Positions 5,661 to 7,919 of a stretch of 7,919 bases of DNA are shown here, one piece after another (position 1 is the first letter of the stretch; every line of letters begins with the position of its first letter). The notes under the pieces are model-generated. The model had not been told where the DNA came from and searched no databases. It saw nothing but the letters and a program-made list of their open reading frames with translations. Origin of the DNA: Candidatus Nitrosopumilus sp. GTDB taxonomy: Archaea; Thermoproteota; Nitrososphaeria; Nitrososphaerales; Nitrosopumilaceae. Location of the stretch: contig JAOTSS010000077.1 in assembly GCA_029864805.1 (NCBI GenBank), positions 1 to 7,919 on the forward strand. Direction: 5' to 3'. Both the position numbers and the translations under genes were made by a program.

Positions 5661-6597
5661 GACCCACCATATCCTTAATTGAAGAATAATTTTTTCTTTT
5701 CATGTATTGCAATATTCCATTATTGATTTCACTAAAAATATCAATCCAATTATCACCTACTGCACTACCAAGTTGAATTGCAGAAGCACCTGCTAAGAAA
5801 AATTCTATTGCATCTTCCCATGTGGAAACACCACCACATCCAATTATTGGAATATCATGTTTTAAAGAAATCTCATATACGCATCGCAGTGCAATTGGTT
5901 TGATTGGAGTTCCAGACAATCCTCCAAACTTATTACTAAGAATAGGACGTTGAGTTTCAACATCTATGGCCATTGCTCTGACTGTATTAATTGCAGTTAT
6001 TGCATCAATTCCAGAATCGATTGCAGTACTTACAGTATTCAGATAATGAGTGGTACCCAAACCTACTTTTGCAATTATTGGAACATCAGTTGTATTTTTT
6101 GCAGTAGTTACAATTTTTTTAACTAATTCTGGATCATCACCAACTTCTAAACCGACTTTGGCAACGTGAGGACAAGACAAATTTAGCTCATAAGCTGTAA
6201 CTTTACAATTTTCAAACTGTTTTATCATCATTTCAAAATCTTCAGGAATTGAACCTACCAAACTAACTATTATTGGAACTTCTTGATTAGGTTCAATCAT
6301 TTTAGCAAAATTTGGAGCTCCAGGATTTGAGAGACCTACGGCATTTATCCAGCCACCACCTTTTACACTAAAGATAGTCGGGTTTGGATAACCTTCCCAT
6401 GGTTCTGTACTAAGAGATTTAGTCACAACTGCACCAGCACCTGAACGGTATAATCGATTAAAAACATCTAAAGAAATGCCTAAAATTCCAGATGCCAACA
6501 TTACAGGACTATCTAATTGGATTTGTCCTATAGAAGTTGCAAGATTGGATTCCACTTTGAATGATGAACTTAGTTTCGAATATAATAGTTGATTCAC
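5644..6597 (-). CDS. pyrD: Dihydroorotate dehydrogenase class 1B, catalytic subunit PyrD
   Basis: PyrD catalyses the fourth step of UMP synthesis, dihydroorotate to orotate, using FMN. It is a soluble class 1B enzyme: the catalytic base is C142 in NLSCPHV (139-145), where class 2 enzymes have serine, and pyrK follows at once. Other family landmarks are PVMLASGILG (31-40), VVTKSLSTEPWEGYPNP (57-73, with the FMN-contacting lysine), INTVRAM (203-209), KFGGLSGTPIKP (223-234) and the FMN phosphate-binding IIGCGGVSTWEDAIEFFLAGASA (251-273 region). The reported start is GTG at 6597-6595, giving 317 residues. A second GTG at 6555-6553 (codon 15) would give 303 residues starting MESNLATSIG, closer to the family norm. 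The promoter does not decide between them. The gene overlaps pyrK by 17 nt and is divergent from nop5 across 43 bp. Confidence 0.95.
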   Translation of the reverse strand: MNQLLYSKLSSSFKVESNLATSIGQIQLDSPVMLASGILGISLDVFNRLYRSGAGAVVTKSLSTEPWEGYPNPTIFSVKGGGWINAVGLSNPGAPNFAKMIEPNQEVPIIVSLVGSIPEDFEMMIKQFENCKVTAYELNLSCPHVAKVGLEVGDDPELVKKIVTTAKNTTDVPIIAKVGLGTTHYLNTVSTAIDSGIDAITAINTVRAMAIDVETQRPILSNKFGGLSGTPIKPIALRCVYEISLKHDIPIIGCGGVSTWEDAIEFFLAGASAIQLGSAVGDNWIDIFSEINNGILQYMKRKNYSSIKDMVGLAKKS

Positions 6598-6606
6598 GAT
6601 TCTGGT

Positions 6607-6621
6607 ACCTTTTTTAAAGGT
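6607..6621. promoter_or_regulatory. Palindromic divergent promoter between pyrD and nop5
   Basis: ACCTTT-TTT-AAAGGT is a perfect inverted repeat in the 43-bp gap between the divergent starts. On the plus strand TTTTTTAA (6610-6617) is centred 27.5 nt before the nop5 ATG, so it is a good TATA box for a leaderless nop5 mRNA. On the minus strand the same AT core would start transcription near 6587, past the pyrD GTG at 6597 but before the second GTG at 6555. A weaker minus-strand TTCTAAAC (6623-6630) could instead serve the first GTG. A GGTACC palindrome (6604-6609) overlaps the left arm. Confidence 0.55.
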
Positions 6622-6640
6622 GGTTTAGAATCAACTAGTC

Positions 6641-7919
6641 ATGTATTCTGTGATATTAACAGAGTTAGGAATTTCAGTTTTTAATGAAGGGAAGCTTGAA
6701 AAAGCATTTCCATTCTCTAATCCAGTTAAAGAATATCTCTTAATAAAAAATAAAGAATCGAAACTAAATGAATTAATCAATTATCTAGATTCAATTCAAA
6801 GAGGAGTTTCGGTAAGTGATGAAGCATTACTTGCAATTTTAAAAAAATATTCAATTGATTGTTACTTGATGAAATCCTTGGAATTGGATAATATTCAAGC
6901 AACAAAACCACAAATAATTGTTGACTCAGGATTTGCTTCTAATTTACAGGACACATTAGGAAAACTAAGAGAATTTGCTTTAGGATTATCATCATCTAAA
7001 GTTACCGAAGTTTCTGAAAGTCCAGATCTTCACATCATTCAAGCAATCAATACATTAGACGAAATAGACAAGATTGCAAATGGTCTAAGTTCAAGACTCC
7101 GAGAATGGTATGGCTTACATTTTCCAGAATTAGACAACATTATTGATAGTATTAATGGATATGCACAAATCGTACTTTCTGGAAAACGAGAATCATTAAC
7201 AAAACAAGTTTTTGAAGAAGCAGGATTTCCAGAATCAAAAGTTGAGATGTTATCTTTAATTTCTACAAAAAGTAGAGGTGGAGATATTTCTGATGTCAAT
7301 TTAGCAATAGTGCAATCAATTGCAAAACAAATTTTAGACTTTCATGAATTACGTAAAAAACTTGAAGAGCATGTTGAAACTGCAATGCAAGAAATTGCTC
7401 CAAATCTTTCAGCAATTCTTGGTAGTGCAGTAGGTGCAAGAATTTTAGGAAGAGCTGGAAGTCTCAAAAGATTAGCTTCACTTCCTGCTAGTACAATACA
7501 AGTATTAGGAGCTGAAAAAGCATTATTTAGATCATTAAAAACAGGATCTCAACCACCAAAACATGGATTATTATTTCAACATGCAATGGTTCACGCTGCT
7601 CCTAGATGGCAAAGAGGAAAAATTGCACGAGCAGTTGCTGCCAAGGCAGTCATTGCTGCAAGAGTTGATGTCTACGGTGAAGGGCTAAACGAAACACTCC
7701 TTGAAAAACTCAACATCAGAGTTGATGAGATTGGTAAAAAGTATGAAAATCCAACTGAAAAAGACATCAGAAAACCCCAATCATTTAGACGTGAAGGCGG
7801 AGATAGAAGAAGAGAAGGCGGAGATAGAAGAAGAGAAGGCGGAGATAGAAGAAGAGAAGGCGGAGATAGAAGAAGAGAAGGCGGAGATAGAAGAAGAGAA
7901 GGCGGAGATAGAAGAAGAG
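6641..7919 (+). CDS. nop5: Nop5/Nop56/Nop58 family box C/D RNP core protein (3' end outside the window)
   Basis: The reading frame is open from ATG 6641 to the right edge (426 codons plus one base, no stop). Nop5 is the scaffold of archaeal box C/D RNPs. It joins the L7Ae-bound guide RNA to fibrillarin for 2'-O-methylation of rRNA and tRNA. Residues 1-125 form the fibrillarin-binding N-terminal domain and about 130-250 the helical coiled-coil that pairs two Nop5 copies. The Nop domain at about 252-346 includes LGSAVGARILGRAGSLKRLA (260-279), STIQVLGAEKALFRSLKTG (284-302), KHGLLFQHAMVH (307-318) and RGKIARAVAAKAVIAARVD (325-343), the diagnostic RNP-binding signature. From about 366 a charged tail leads into EGGDRRR repeats from residue 385 to the edge. 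The TATA box is 27.5 nt upstream. The identification is firm; only the length of the tail is unknown. Confidence 0.97.
   Translation, partial: MYSVILTELGISVFNEGKLEKAFPFSNPVKEYLLIKNKESKLNELINYLDSIQRGVSVSDEALLAILKKYSIDCYLMKSLELDNIQATKPQIIVDSGFASNLQDTLGKLREFALGLSSSKVTEVSESPDLHIIQAINTLDEIDKIANGLSSRLREWYGLHFPELDNIIDSINGYAQIVLSGKRESLTKQVFEEAGFPESKVEMLSLISTKSRGGDISDVNLAIVQSIAKQILDFHELRKKLEEHVETAMQEIAPNLSAILGSAVGARILGRAGSLKRLASLPASTIQVLGAEKALFRSLKTGSQPPKHGLLFQHAMVHAAPRWQRGKIARAVAAKAVIAARVDVYGEGLNETLLEKLNIRVDEIGKKYENPTEKDIRKPQSFRREGGDRRREGGDRRREGGDRRREGGDRRREGGDRRREGGDRRR
7793..7919 (+). repeat. 21-bp in-frame tandem repeat in the nop5 tail, six copies and continuing
   Basis: Six identical 21-bp units start at 7793, 7814, 7835, 7856, 7877 and 7898, and the first base of a seventh is the last base of the window. 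Each encodes EGGDRRR. The arginine preceding the array uses CGT, while every arginine inside the repeat uses AGA, which marks the edge of the amplified unit. The plus strand is almost all purine. The units are identical even at synonymous sites, which points to recent expansion. The total copy number cannot be known from this window, and short-read assemblies often break or collapse in such arrays. Confidence 0.97.

Noticed and set aside
5281..5678. Two overlapping plus-strand open frames opposite pyrK
   Set aside because: They are antisense to clear PyrK domains, including the FAD and NAD motifs, and lack recognisable protein features.
7039..7299. Minus-strand open frame of 86 codons
   Set aside because: It lies wholly inside the nop5 Nop-family coding region, has no family features and no promoter. 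It is a shadow frame.

Overview
The window looks like chromosomal DNA of an ammonia-oxidising-type thaumarchaeon (Nitrososphaerota, Nitrosopumilus-like). It is AT-rich and tightly packed with archaeal genes: ribosomal proteins L21e and S30e, RadA recombinase, Nop5 and the RNA polymerase Rpo4/F subunit. Most genes have a TATA-like octamer centred about 27.5 nt before the start codon, so most mRNAs should be leaderless. The genus is an inference. The archaeal assignment rests on the proteins themselves.

Layout. Eight genes lie on the minus strand and are read from right to left: pyrD, pyrK, a radical SAM protein, rps30e, radA, rlmN, rpl21e and the start of rpoF, which is cut by the left edge. 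One gene, nop5, is divergent on the plus strand and runs off the right edge inside a tandem repeat. No gap between genes exceeds about 95 bp, and I see no tRNA, rRNA, insertion sequence, CRISPR array or phage gene.

Functions. pyrD and pyrK overlap and should form the two-subunit, NAD-linked class 1B dihydroorotate dehydrogenase. rpl21e and rpoF are one nucleotide apart and form the usual archaeal ribosome/RNA polymerase unit. nop5 is the core scaffold of box C/D methylation RNPs, and rlmN is a radical SAM methyltransferase of the RlmN/Cfr family. With L21e and S30e they give the window a ribosome-making flavour. radA supplies recombinational repair. The second radical SAM protein has an N-terminal domain resembling a degenerate cobalamin-binding domain, and its function is not known from the sequence.

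The most unusual signal is a pair of perfect in-frame minisatellites in the disordered C-terminal tails of two nucleic-acid proteins. RadA has five 27-bp units (9 residues each) and Nop5 has at least six 21-bp units (7 residues each). Other points of interest are direct and inverted repeats between the radA TATA box and its start codon, a palindromic pyrD/nop5 divergent promoter, and a complete RlmN active site in an archaeon. I found no convincing multi-gene novel system.
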